In this document: piece by piece, positions 16,875 to 24,350 of the stretch | How positions within the stretch are numbered: position 1 is the stretch's first letter | Layout of the letters: every line of letters starts with the position of its first letter | DNA from: Pedobacter sp. | GTDB lineage: Bacteria > Bacteroidota > Bacteroidia > Sphingobacteriales > Sphingobacteriaceae | Assembly (NCBI GenBank): GCA_028287885.1 | Contig: JAQBOT010000395.1 | Location: 1-25,212 of the forward strand | Length of the DNA: 25,212 nt | Direction of reading: 5' to 3' | The notes under the pieces: model-generated | What the model saw: the letters and a program-made list of their open reading frames with translations, nothing else | What the model was told of the DNA's origin: nothing | Databases searched by the model: none | Made by a program: the position numbers and the translations under genes

Positions 16875-17399
16875 TTAATTGTAATTTACTGTTACAAATA
16901 AGCCATTAGTAACATCTGCACCTGTGTTCGTGTAGATACCAGCAGCTGTGTTAGCAGGAACTGTTAGGGTTGCACCAACCTTAATAGTCTTAGTACCGTC
17001 TACCAAACTGCTTGTCGAACCTAGATCAGCTGTGAAATCACTAACCGTCAAGTTGTTAGTTGTGCCATCTGTTAATACAACTGACGTTGGTAGTGAAATG
17101 GAGAAACCATTTGTTGAAGCACCTGTCACGATAAACGAAGCTGTTGTTGCACCAGCACCACCATTAGGTGAAGTTACGCCGCCGGATACACTTGCATTAT
17201 TTGTGTATCCTAAAGTCACTGTTCCGCTTGTCCCAGAAGCCGCTATCTGTCCAAAATTCATATCCGCATCTTTCGTAACCGAAATTGGCGTAATAAGAGT
17301 CGCAGTTGTAGTTGCGGTCGCAGTTGATTGAGCTTTTACGCCTGTTGCAAATCCAGCTAATAAGATAGTGGACATGAATAATTTTGTAGAGATTTTCAT
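16875..17399 (-). CDS. DUF4402 pilin-like major subunit
   Basis: A 174-residue secreted protein that starts at the ATG at 17399, with a clear signal peptide ending near VKAQ (residue 24); the upstream in-frame start at 17459 would add twenty residues ahead of it and lies over the promoter. The mature part opens with an alternating Thr/Ala stretch STATATTTATLI (25-36), then the DUF4402 core PISVTKDADMNFGQIAASGT, GFSISLPTSVVLTDG, KTIKVGATLTVPANTAAGIY and the C-terminal strand GLFVTVNYN. No cysteine is present. The alternating N-terminal extension looks like a donor strand for chaperone-usher polymerisation. It is first in the cluster, has its own strong promoter and is followed by a stable hairpin, as expected of an abundant structural subunit. 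Confidence 0.85.
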   Translation of the reverse strand: MKISTKLFMSTILLAGFATGVKAQSTATATTTATLITPISVTKDADMNFGQIAASGTSGTVTLGYTNNASVSGGVTSPNGGAGATTASFIVTGASTNGFSISLPTSVVLTDGTTNNLTVSDFTADLGSTSSLVDGTKTIKVGATLTVPANTAAGIYTNTGADVTNGLFVTVNYN

Positions 17400-17429
17400 A
17401 AATGTTATGTTTTGTTGTAAATACTGGGG

Positions 17430-17460
17430 CAAATATACGGTACTGAAACATAAAAACAAA
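17430..17460 (-). promoter_or_regulatory. Bacteroidota promoter of the pilus cluster (TTTG-N19-TATATTTG)
   Basis: Read on the minus strand, TTTG (17460-17457) is followed after 19 bases by TATATTTG (17437-17430), matching both elements of the Bacteroidota housekeeping promoter with good spacing. The predicted start lies about 20-25 bases before the pilin ATG at 17399. Confidence 0.7.
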
Positions 17461-17700
17461 TAGTGGCACAGTACTTGTATCCCTAAAAATATAAAAAATA
17501 CCTGTAAAGTGGGGAAAATACGCTCTATTTAGGGAGTTATTGGGCTTTTATGCGCGTATGAAAAATGTAACAGGGCAGCTACATTGTATTATTTTAGATC
17601 GTTTGAAGATTAATGCTCATATTCCAGGCTCTTCGGTTCCTACGGGCCAGGTGATTGTTCTCCATTGAAAAGAGTGGATTATATATGCTAAGTAGCTGAA
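17461..17700. other. Non-coding stretch upstream of the pilus cluster
   Basis: Between the pilus promoter and the terminator of the GIN-domain gene lie about 240 bases with no convincing gene. A 36-codon open frame on the plus strand (17558-17668) has no recognisable character. Regulatory sites for the pilus cluster could lie here, but none is recognised. Confidence 0.5.
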
Positions 17701-17730
17701 ATAAAAACAGCTGCCTTTTCAGGGCAGCTG
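17700..17730 (-). terminator. Intrinsic terminator of the GIN-domain gene
   Basis: CAGCTGCC (17708-17715) and GGCAGCTG (17723-17730) form a perfect 8-bp stem with a 7-base loop. On the minus strand the stem is followed by TTTTTATTTC, a proper U-tract. It lies about 25 bases after the stop of the GIN-domain gene and separates it from the pilus cluster. Confidence 0.85.
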
Positions 17731-17755
17731 CATCTTTATGAAAAAACTAACTAAT

Positions 17756-18367
17756 CTACTTTTTTATCGTCATTGCGGTTCTGTCTGATTTCATGATTGC
17801 CTCAGAAGCATAGGATTCTGATCTTAAAGTTGAAAAGCCACGTAGCTTTACATTTTTCATATTACTAGCCACCATCGTGCTTTCATCTGCCGTTCCGCTA
17901 AGTTTCAATACTGCATCATCTTTTAATACCGTATACAAGCTTTGTGTTGTTGTTTTTATGTTTGCTATGGCACTTTGGTCCAGGAACAATTGAAGATATC
18001 TAACATCGAAGTTGTTGGTCGTTACAATCACAGATTTTCCCGAGGCAACGACCCTTTGTAAATCTTTTACCGTAATATTCAGTGTTACAAGCCCAGGTGC
18101 CGTCGACTTTATAAAAAGTGTTTGTCCGTTGGTCATCACTGATGTTTTTGACGAATCGAAGTACTCTGTACTACCTACACTTGTCTTGTCACCTTGTGTC
18201 AATATGACCTTCACGTTTCCACTTACCCAGATTCTGTAAAAGGTTAATACCGAACGAGATGTCACAGTTGTTGCCACTGGCTCAGCTGCAAAGGCAGTTA
18301 CAACTGATGAACTTATCATTACTGATGCTATTGCGGCTGCGATTAATGTTTTAGCTAGATTTTTCAT
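17756..18367 (-). CDS. Secreted GIN-domain (DUF2807-like) protein
   Basis: A 203-residue protein with a signal peptide (MKNLAKTLIAAAIASVMISS, cleavage near AFAA-EP at 28). The mature part begins with the DUF2807 pattern FYRIWVSGNVKVILTQGDKT (43-62) and continues as a repeating beta-helix-like run (VTLNITVKDLQRVVASGKS, VLKLSGTADESTMVASNMKN). DUF2807 is described as a putative auto-transporter adhesin head domain; such short secreted versions are common in Sphingobacteriaceae, with unknown role. It has its own terminator and is not part of the pilus transcript, though it lies directly upstream on the same strand. No clear promoter box was found in front of it. Confidence 0.75.
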   Translation of the reverse strand: MKNLAKTLIAAAIASVMISSSVVTAFAAEPVATTVTSRSVLTFYRIWVSGNVKVILTQGDKTSVGSTEYFDSSKTSVMTNGQTLFIKSTAPGLVTLNITVKDLQRVVASGKSVIVTTNNFDVRYLQLFLDQSAIANIKTTTQSLYTVLKDDAVLKLSGTADESTMVASNMKNVKLRGFSTLRSESYASEAIMKSDRTAMTIKK

Positions 18368-18650
18368 GACTATTTGGTTTTAAATTGTTCTTGTTTTCTG
18401 TTACTATGACGCAGCCGTCACAGAAACGTTGCAGGAAAAAACATGGTATTATACCTGCACTCGTAACATTTAGACCAATGCCTGTTATTCATCGACGAAC
18501 GGGTAAATCTGGGGTTTCGCTCACCCTTTTGATAGACCAGGAACTGGTATTTGATATTGAACAAGATTTTAATTGCCTGACATAGAACATGGTATATTGA
18601 TTTCCTCATGCTTATGCCTGATGTCCAGAGTATGGTTTAATAGCCCACAA
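18368..18650. other. Non-coding stretch between GIN-domain gene and glycyl-tRNA synthetase terminator
   Basis: About 280 bases without a convincing gene. Short open frames on both strands (18385-18585 plus, 18418-18609 minus) overlap each other and show no protein-like pattern. The promoter of the GIN-domain gene should lie here, but no good TAnnTTTG box was seen on the minus strand. Confidence 0.5.
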
Positions 18651-18682
18651 AAAAACAGCACCTTTTTGGGATGCTGTTTTAT
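18651..18682 (-). terminator. Intrinsic terminator of the glycyl-tRNA synthetase gene
   Basis: AAAACAGCA (18652-18660) and TGCTGTTTT (18672-18680) form a 9-bp stem with an 11-base loop. On the minus strand the stem runs into a row of T residues, as in an intrinsic terminator. It lies about 25 bases after the synthetase stop codon. Confidence 0.8.
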
Positions 18683-18705
18683 ATTGTAGTAAGACTAAGT
18701 TGTAT

Positions 18706-20187
18706 CTATCTAAGCAGGTTTCTCCAGCTTACTTTGTTTGCTATGATCTGTTCCAAGTCCTTTATTTCAATACGCTGTTGCTCCATAGTGTCCCTATGAC
18801 GAATGGTTACTGTATCGTCTTCTAAAGTCTGGTGATCCACGGTTAAGCAAAATGGAGTACCTATAGCATCCTGTCTGCGATAGCGTTTTCCAATCGCATC
18901 TTTTTCTTCATACATGCAGTTAAATTCGAATTTAAGGCTATTCATGATCTCTTTTGCTTTATCTGGCAAGCCATCTTTTTTGGTTAAAGGGAAGATCGCC
19001 ACCTTAATTGGAGCAAGACAAGGGTGCAGACGCAGCAAAGTTCTGCTGTCTGTCTTTTCTCCTTCGCTAAGATCCTGCTCTTCTAAAGCATTGATTAAAG
19101 TTAAAAGGAACATACGATCCAGGCCGATGGAAGTTTCAATTACATATGGCACATAGTTACCGTATGGCTTACCTTCTTCATTCTGGTCGTTATCGAAATA
19201 CTGCATTTTCTTGCCAGAGAATTCCTGGTGTTGCGTTAGATCGAAATCTGTACGACTATGGATTCCTTCCACCTCTTTAAAGCCGAAAGGGAATTGGAAT
19301 TCGATGTCGGTCGCAGCATTTGCATAGTGTGCTAATTTAGCATGGTCGTGGAAACGATAGTCTTCCGCACTCGAGCCCAGCGCAAGGTGCCATTTTAGAC
19401 GAGCTTCCTTCCAGTATGCAAACCATTTTTTATCTTCTCCCGGGCGAACGAAGAACTGCATCTCCATCTGTTCAAACTCACGCATTCGCATGATGAACTG
19501 GCGGGCTATAACTTCATTACGGAAGGCTTTTCCAATTTGGGCAATTCCGAAGGGAATCTTCAGCCTGCCGGATTTCTGAACGTTTAGAAAGTTAACGAAT
19601 ATCCCCTGCGCGGTTTCCGGACGAAGGTACACTTCATCAGATCCTTCAGACATGGCACCGAATTGAGTGCTGAACATGAGGTTAAACTGACGAACTTCAG
19701 TCCAGTTCCTTGTTCCGCTTACAGGGCAAGCAATTTCATGTTCTTCAATTAAGACCTTTAACTGGGGCAAGTCGTCGGCTTTCAAGGCCTCATCCATATC
19801 AGCCTGCAGTTTTGCAGCTTTATCGGTTTTGCCGTCCTTTTCATAACGGGCAATCTTATCTTCCAGCAACTGGTCGGCACGATACCGTTTTTGAGAATCT
19901 TTATTGTCGATCATCGGATCGTTAAATCCGTCAACGTGACCACTTGCTTTCCAAACTTTAGGGTGCATGAAAATCGCAGAATCGATTCCCACAATGTTCT
20001 CATGCATCTGTACCATGGATTTCCACCAATACGTTTTAATGTTGTTTTTCAATTCAGCACCCAGCTGCCCATAATCGTATACAGCACTGAGCCCGTCATA
20101 TATTTCACTGCTTTGAAATACAAAACCGTATTCCTTGGCGTGTGATATTACATTTTTGAATTGTTCGTCGTTATTAGTTTTAGCCAT
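18706..20187 (-). CDS. glyS: Glycine--tRNA ligase (alpha2 type)
   Basis: A 493-residue class II synthetase that charges tRNA-Gly. It has the N-terminal KEYGFVFQSSEIYDGLSAVY and YDYGQLGAELKNN, the YLRPETAQGIFVNFLNV segment, motif 2 (IGKAFRNEVI...MREFEQMEMQFF) and motif 3 (VIETSIGLDRMFLLTLINAL), then a C-terminal anticodon-binding domain starting near PCLAPIKVAIFPLTKKDGLP. This is the single-chain homodimer type, not the two-subunit E. coli type. Where several bacterial alpha2 enzymes have a DCxxC zinc knuckle it reads DNKDS, so that metal site is absent. It is transcribed divergently from the phosphodiesterase gene, with 38 bases between the two start codons. Confidence 0.97.
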   Translation of the reverse strand: MAKTNNDEQFKNVISHAKEYGFVFQSSEIYDGLSAVYDYGQLGAELKNNIKTYWWKSMVQMHENIVGIDSAIFMHPKVWKASGHVDGFNDPMIDNKDSQKRYRADQLLEDKIARYEKDGKTDKAAKLQADMDEALKADDLPQLKVLIEEHEIACPVSGTRNWTEVRQFNLMFSTQFGAMSEGSDEVYLRPETAQGIFVNFLNVQKSGRLKIPFGIAQIGKAFRNEVIARQFIMRMREFEQMEMQFFVRPGEDKKWFAYWKEARLKWHLALGSSAEDYRFHDHAKLAHYANAATDIEFQFPFGFKEVEGIHSRTDFDLTQHQEFSGKKMQYFDNDQNEEGKPYGNYVPYVIETSIGLDRMFLLTLINALEEQDLSEGEKTDSRTLLRLHPCLAPIKVAIFPLTKKDGLPDKAKEIMNSLKFEFNCMYEEKDAIGKRYRRQDAIGTPFCLTVDHQTLEDDTVTIRHRDTMEQQRIEIKDLEQIIANKVSWRNLLR

Positions 20188-20191
20188 AATA

Positions 20192-20222
20192 TTGCAAATA
20201 TAGAAAGTTGGGGTTACTTTTG
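20192..20222 (+). promoter_or_regulatory. Promoter of the phosphodiesterase gene (TTG-N20-TACTTTTG)
   Basis: TTG at 20192-20194 is followed after 20 bases by TACTTTTG (20215-20222), a perfect TAnnTTTG box. The box ends three bases before the ATG at 20226, so the mRNA would be leaderless or nearly so. Confidence 0.55.
20195..20202 (-). promoter_or_regulatory. -7 box TATATTTG of the glycyl-tRNA synthetase gene
   Basis: Read on the minus strand, TATATTTG lies seven bases before the ATG at 20187, which again implies a very short leader. It abuts the -33 element of the divergent promoter. No well-spaced -33 TTG was found for it. Confidence 0.5.
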
Positions 20223-20225
20223 GCC

Positions 20226-21143
20226 ATGAAACAATTCAATCTTTTGCTTATTGCTGCCTGCTTTTTAACCCTTAGCGCAAGAGCACAGCATAAACAATAC
20301 TTGACTTTTAAGGATACAAAAGAGTTGCAATTGTTCTTAAATGCTAAAAAGACCACCTATCCCTTGATAAGCGTGCATCGGGGCGGCCCGATGAAAGGCT
20401 TTCCAGAGAACTGTATAGAAACCTTTGAAAACGCGATTTCTTATCAGCCTGTCATTATTGAGTTCGATGTGGCGCTAAGTAAGGACTCTGCACTCGTGAT
20501 CATGCATGATGATAAACTAGAGCGCACGACAGATGGAACAGGATCGATTGGCAGCTACACTTATGCCGAGCTGCAAAAGTTCCATTTAAAGGATAATCAA
20601 GGTACAGTAACCAGCTTCAAGATTCCAACACTGGATGAAGTATTAACCTGGGGGAAGAATAAAGTTTTATTTACCATAGACTTGAAAGAAGGTGTGCCCT
20701 ATGCAAAAATTGTAAATGCGGTACGCAAGACGCATTCTGAAAGCAATTCTATTGTAATCACATACAATGCAAACCAGGCTGCGGAAGTACATAAGCTTGC
20801 TCCAGAATTGATGATCTCGGCCTCTGTTCGTGGAAAGGAAGATTTAGAGCGACTGAACCGTATGGAGGTGCCAAATGACAGGATTGTCGCCTTTGTTGGT
20901 GTTTCTGCACCCGAAAAGTCCGTTTATCAATATCTGCACAGCCAAGGGATCTCTTGTATTCTTGGAACCATGGGCAACCTGGATAAAAGTGCTGCGGCAA
21001 ATCCAAATAGAAAAGTTTATTACAACCTGGTTGCAAACGGTGCAGATATCTTGTCCTCTGATTCCCTGGCACAGGCGGGGAATGAGCTTGATCTGTATCG
21101 GGCAGACAAGAAACTAACTTCCACCAACGTAAAGATCAAATAG
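20226..21143 (+). CDS. Secreted glycerophosphodiester phosphodiesterase
   Basis: The protein has 305 residues from the ATG at 20226, which begins a signal peptide (MKQFNLLLIAACFLTLSARA). The GDPD TIM-barrel core follows: ISVHRGGPMKGFPENCIETF with His51, Arg52, Glu61 and Asn62; IEFDVALSKDSALVIMHDD with Glu79, Asp81 and the catalytic His94; and RTTDGTGSIGSYTYAELQKF. It hydrolyses glycerophosphodiesters to glycerol-3-phosphate and an alcohol, here in the periplasm or outside the cell. The calcium- and acid-base residues are all present and length is normal. The gldA start codon lies one base after its stop codon. Confidence 0.93.
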   Translation: MKQFNLLLIAACFLTLSARAQHKQYLTFKDTKELQLFLNAKKTTYPLISVHRGGPMKGFPENCIETFENAISYQPVIIEFDVALSKDSALVIMHDDKLERTTDGTGSIGSYTYAELQKFHLKDNQGTVTSFKIPTLDEVLTWGKNKVLFTIDLKEGVPYAKIVNAVRKTHSESNSIVITYNANQAAEVHKLAPELMISASVRGKEDLERLNRMEVPNDRIVAFVGVSAPEKSVYQYLHSQGISCILGTMGNLDKSAAANPNRKVYYNLVANGADILSSDSLAQAGNELDLYRADKKLTSTNVKIK

Positions 21144-21144
21144 C

Positions 21145-21852
21145 GTGAGTATTTCTGTAATTGGATTAAGCAAGCACTACGGTACTCAAAAAGCTGTTGA
21201 TGCCATAACATTTAGCGCCAATAAAGGTCGTATCCTTGGTTTTCTTGGGCCAAACGGCGCAGGCAAATCTACAACCATGAAAATGCTTGCAGGCTACCTT
21301 CAGCCAAGTTCAGGAACAGCAACGCTTTGTGGTTTCGATGTGCAACAGCAAAGCATGCAGGTGAAACGAATCATGGGTTACCTGCCGGAACAAACCCCAT
21401 TGTATACAGATATGTATGTAAAGGAGTTTCTATTGTTTGTAGCAAATACCTACGGACTGAAAGACGCCAAGAAAAAGGTTGAGCAGACGATAGCGGATGT
21501 TGGCTTGAACGATGAGCAGTTTAAGAAAATCGCCATGCTCTCTAAAGGTTACAAACAGCGGGTCGGCCTGGCGCAGGCCATTATTCATGATCCACAGGTG
21601 CTGATTCTGGATGAACCAACCTCGGGGTTAGACCCCAACCAACTGATCGAGATCCGTGCCCTGATCCGAAAGCTAGGAAAAAACATTACCGTAATTCTAT
21701 CTACCCATATTATGCAGGAAGTAGAAGCGGTATGTGATGATGTGATCATCATTAATAAAGGAAAAATCGTTGCAAATGCCTCTATAGAAACTTTAAAAAA
21801 GGAGCAACAACTGGATTCTTTGGAAGACATCTTTAGAAAACTGACTTCCTAA
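21145..21852 (+). CDS. gldA: ABC transporter ATPase, GldA type
   Basis: A 235-residue ATPase that starts at a GTG one base after the phosphodiesterase stop. It has Walker A GPNGAGKST (35-43), signature LSKGYKQRVG (132-141), Walker B VLILDEPTSGLDPNQ (152-166) and the switch histidine in LSTHIMQEVEAV (His188). It ends SLEDIFRKLTS. With the next two genes it makes the GldAFG ABC transporter, needed for gliding in Flavobacterium but also kept in non-gliding relatives. As I recall, the F. johnsoniae GldA is near 300 residues; here the segment between KGKIVA (205-210) and LEDIF looks shortened by about 60 residues while the end motif is kept. Confidence 0.88.
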   Translation: MSISVIGLSKHYGTQKAVDAITFSANKGRILGFLGPNGAGKSTTMKMLAGYLQPSSGTATLCGFDVQQQSMQVKRIMGYLPEQTPLYTDMYVKEFLLFVANTYGLKDAKKKVEQTIADVGLNDEQFKKIAMLSKGYKQRVGLAQAIIHDPQVLILDEPTSGLDPNQLIEIRALIRKLGKNITVILSTHIMQEVEAVCDDVIIINKGKIVANASIETLKKEQQLDSLEDIFRKLTS

Positions 21853-21911
21853 CCCTGCAATAAAAAAACGCCTGGCTATAATTTACACCTTCAATCTGAT
21901 TAATAAAGTAC

Positions 21912-22640
21912 ATGTACGCCGTATTTAAAAGAGAAATATTTAGTTTGTTAAACTCGCTGATGGCATACATCACCATCGGCGTCTTTCTGCTGGCCGCGGG
22001 CTTGCTGCTTTGGTTTTTCCCGGATACGTCCATTTTGGATTACGGGTACGCCGAGCTTATTGGCTTTTTTAGTCTAGCCCCATTCTTATTTATGTTCCTG
22101 ATCCCCGCCATAACCATGCGATCGTTCGCAGAGGAGCGGAGGGAAGGCACCTACATCCTTTTGGCAACGCGCCCTTTAACGGAATGGCAGATCCTCATTG
22201 GGAAGTGTCTTGCCTGCCTGCTGCTTGTCTTGTTTGCTTTGCTACCAACATTAATCTACTACATCTCTATTTATCAATTGGCCATGCCTAAGGGTAACGT
22301 TGATGCGGGTGCGATAATCGGTTCCTATATCGGCTTGTTGTTTCTTGGTGCTTCATTTACTGCCATTGGTATCTTCTGTTCTTCGCTAACAAAAAATCAG
22401 GTTGTTGCCTTTGCCATCTCCGTTTTTATTTGTTTTCTTGCATATAGCGGTTTTGATGCCCTGGCGAAAATTGACGCTTTAAAATCGTTGGAAGGATCAT
22501 TTATTTTCCTGAGCATCAATGAACATTATCAGTCAATTAGCCGGGGCGTACTAGACACAAGAGACGCGGTGTATTTCATTTCTGTAGTTGCCGTATTTCT
22601 GTTTCTTACCCACTTCATATTGGAGGGCAGAAAATGGTAA
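21912..22640 (+). CDS. gldF: ABC transporter permease GldF
   Basis: A 242-residue ABC-2-type permease with about six membrane segments (for example AYITIGVFLLAAGLLLWFF at 18-36 and a last segment before the terminal ILEGRKW). The family pattern after the second segment, IPAITMRSFAEERREGTYIL, is clear. It follows gldA after 59 bases and overlaps gldG by seven bases. It should form the membrane channel of the GldAFG complex. Confidence 0.92.
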   Translation: MYAVFKREIFSLLNSLMAYITIGVFLLAAGLLLWFFPDTSILDYGYAELIGFFSLAPFLFMFLIPAITMRSFAEERREGTYILLATRPLTEWQILIGKCLACLLLVLFALLPTLIYYISIYQLAMPKGNVDAGAIIGSYIGLLFLGASFTAIGIFCSSLTKNQVVAFAISVFICFLAYSGFDALAKIDALKSLEGSFIFLSINEHYQSISRGVLDTRDAVYFISVVAVFLFLTHFILEGRKW

Positions 22641-24316
22641 GATCTAAACAACGTTATTTGAAGTTGCTTTTCCTGTTCATTGGCCTGGTACTCGTGAATC
22701 TTGCTGCAGAATATGCCTATACAAGATTTGACTTCACTAAAGAGAAGCGTTTTACCTTAACGGAAAAGTCTAAAGAGGTGTTAAGCAAAGGAACGCAGGA
22801 GGTTAATGTCACTGTGTTTTTAGATGGAGATCTGCCATCGGCGTTCAAACGCCTAAGAAATGCCACAAACGATTTACTCGAAGATTACAAAGCTTCGTCT
22901 AAGGTTAAGTTCAACGTGGTCTTTGTGGACCCAATATCCGGTTTGCCCTTAGATCAACAGGATACAGTTATTAGTCGCTTGTATTCTGTAGGCGTTGAGC
23001 CAACAACATTGAATATCAAAAACGACAATGGCTTTGCGCAGAAAACTGTTTTCCCTATGGCTATTGTTGCATCGAATGGGCGACAAGTACCAATTAAACT
23101 CCTTCAGAACATGGATGCTGAGGGAAACTATGAAGAAAACATCAATAGTTCGATACAAAATCTGGAATACACGTTTACATCAGCCATTAAAAAAGTAATA
23201 ACGGGTGAGAATCCACGCATTGGCTTCACAGAAGGAAATGGGGAGCTGTCTGACCTCTATCTAAGTGATGCCATAAAGAGCTTGTCGAGCACCTATGAGG
23301 TTGGTCGCGTTAACCTGAACGTGATTGATAAATCAGGCTTGGATAAACTGAAAGTGCTCTTCGTGACCAAACCACAGGCTGCATTTACAGAGGCAGAGAA
23401 ATATAAGATTAACTACTTCGTAATGAATGGTGGTCGTGTAGTCTGGAGCATCGATCAGGTTAATGCAGACTTAGACAGTTTGAAGGGGAAGTCTGAACAG
23501 CTTGCTTTCAATAAAACCTTGAATCTGGATGACATGCTGTTTATGTACGGAGCGCGGATCAATTACAACCTTGTTGCAGATGCAAACTGTGTTGAAATTC
23601 CACTTGCCATGTCTGGCGGTACTCAAAACGATATACAAATGGCTCCATGGGTTTACTACCCTATACTCATGCCCGACACAAGCAGCGCGATAGTAAAGAA
23701 CATCGATGGTGTTAGGTCTGAATTTTTAAGCACCGTAGATACCATTAGCGTAAGAGGAGTTGCTAAAAAGGCTATCTTATTTACATCACCCTACAACAAG
23801 GTACACAATACACCAAAAATGATGTCTTTGCAGATGGTTGCTGAACAGCCTGACCCCAAAGATTATGCAAGCGTACCACAAACGGCCGGAGTAATGCTGG
23901 AAGGTACATTCCCTTCAGTGTTTCTGAACCGGGCCTTACCACAAGGAATTGCCACTGCTTACGGTTCGGCTGCAGTAAGCAAGCCTACAAAAATGATTGT
24001 GATAGGCGATGGTGACATCTTTAAAAACCAGGTAAGTGCAAAAGACAACTCCGTGTTCCCTTTAGGATTCGACCGCTTTTCTCAACGGAATTACGGCAAT
24101 AAGGCGCTCCTGTTGAATATTGCCGATTACTTATCGAACGATGACAACCTGATCGCTTTAAGAAACAAGGACATTAAAGTTCGTTTACTTGATAAAACTA
24201 CAGTACGCAGCAGCAAGTTAACATGGCAGTTGATCAATACCATACTGCCTTTATTGGTATTGATATTGTTCGCGATTTTTCAACATTATTACCGCCGGTA
24301 TAAGTACACCCGGTAA
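22634..24316 (+). CDS. gldG: Gliding-motility-associated ABC transporter subunit GldG
   Basis: A 560-residue protein with one N-terminal membrane segment (about 9-26, LKLLFLFIGLVLVNLAAEYA) directly followed by the typical RFDFTKEKRFTLTEKSKEVL. A large periplasmic ABC-type domain follows (about 30-525), including GENPRIGFTEGNGE and the NGGRVVWSIDQVNAD segment. A second membrane segment near the C-terminus (about 530-550) precedes the basic tail YYRRYKYTR. It is annotated in relatives as the substrate-binding subunit of GldAFG. It overlaps gldF by seven bases. dnaN follows, an order common in Bacteroidota. Confidence 0.92.
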   Translation: MVRSKQRYLKLLFLFIGLVLVNLAAEYAYTRFDFTKEKRFTLTEKSKEVLSKGTQEVNVTVFLDGDLPSAFKRLRNATNDLLEDYKASSKVKFNVVFVDPISGLPLDQQDTVISRLYSVGVEPTTLNIKNDNGFAQKTVFPMAIVASNGRQVPIKLLQNMDAEGNYEENINSSIQNLEYTFTSAIKKVITGENPRIGFTEGNGELSDLYLSDAIKSLSSTYEVGRVNLNVIDKSGLDKLKVLFVTKPQAAFTEAEKYKINYFVMNGGRVVWSIDQVNADLDSLKGKSEQLAFNKTLNLDDMLFMYGARINYNLVADANCVEIPLAMSGGTQNDIQMAPWVYYPILMPDTSSAIVKNIDGVRSEFLSTVDTISVRGVAKKAILFTSPYNKVHNTPKMMSLQMVAEQPDPKDYASVPQTAGVMLEGTFPSVFLNRALPQGIATAYGSAAVSKPTKMIVIGDGDIFKNQVSAKDNSVFPLGFDRFSQRNYGNKALLLNIADYLSNDDNLIALRNKDIKVRLLDKTTVRSSKLTWQLINTILPLLVLILFAIFQHYYRRYKYTR

Positions 24317-24323
24317 TTTTATA

Positions 24324-24331
24324 TATTTTTG
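24324..24331 (+). promoter_or_regulatory. -7 box TATTTTTG before dnaN
   Basis: TATTTTTG matches TAnnTTTG exactly and lies 19 bases before the dnaN ATG. No well-spaced TTG -33 element was found, so it is a partial promoter match; dnaN may have its own promoter in addition to read-through from gldG. Confidence 0.35.
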
Positions 24332-24350
24332 AGACTGACATAATCATATT

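Noticed and set aside
17558..17668. Plus-strand open frame of 36 codons upstream of the pilus promoter
   Set aside because: Too short, without promoter box or family pattern; chance cannot be excluded.
18385..18585. Plus-strand open frame of 66 codons between the GIN-domain gene and glyS
   Set aside because: It overlaps an equally plausible minus-strand frame and neither looks like a real protein.
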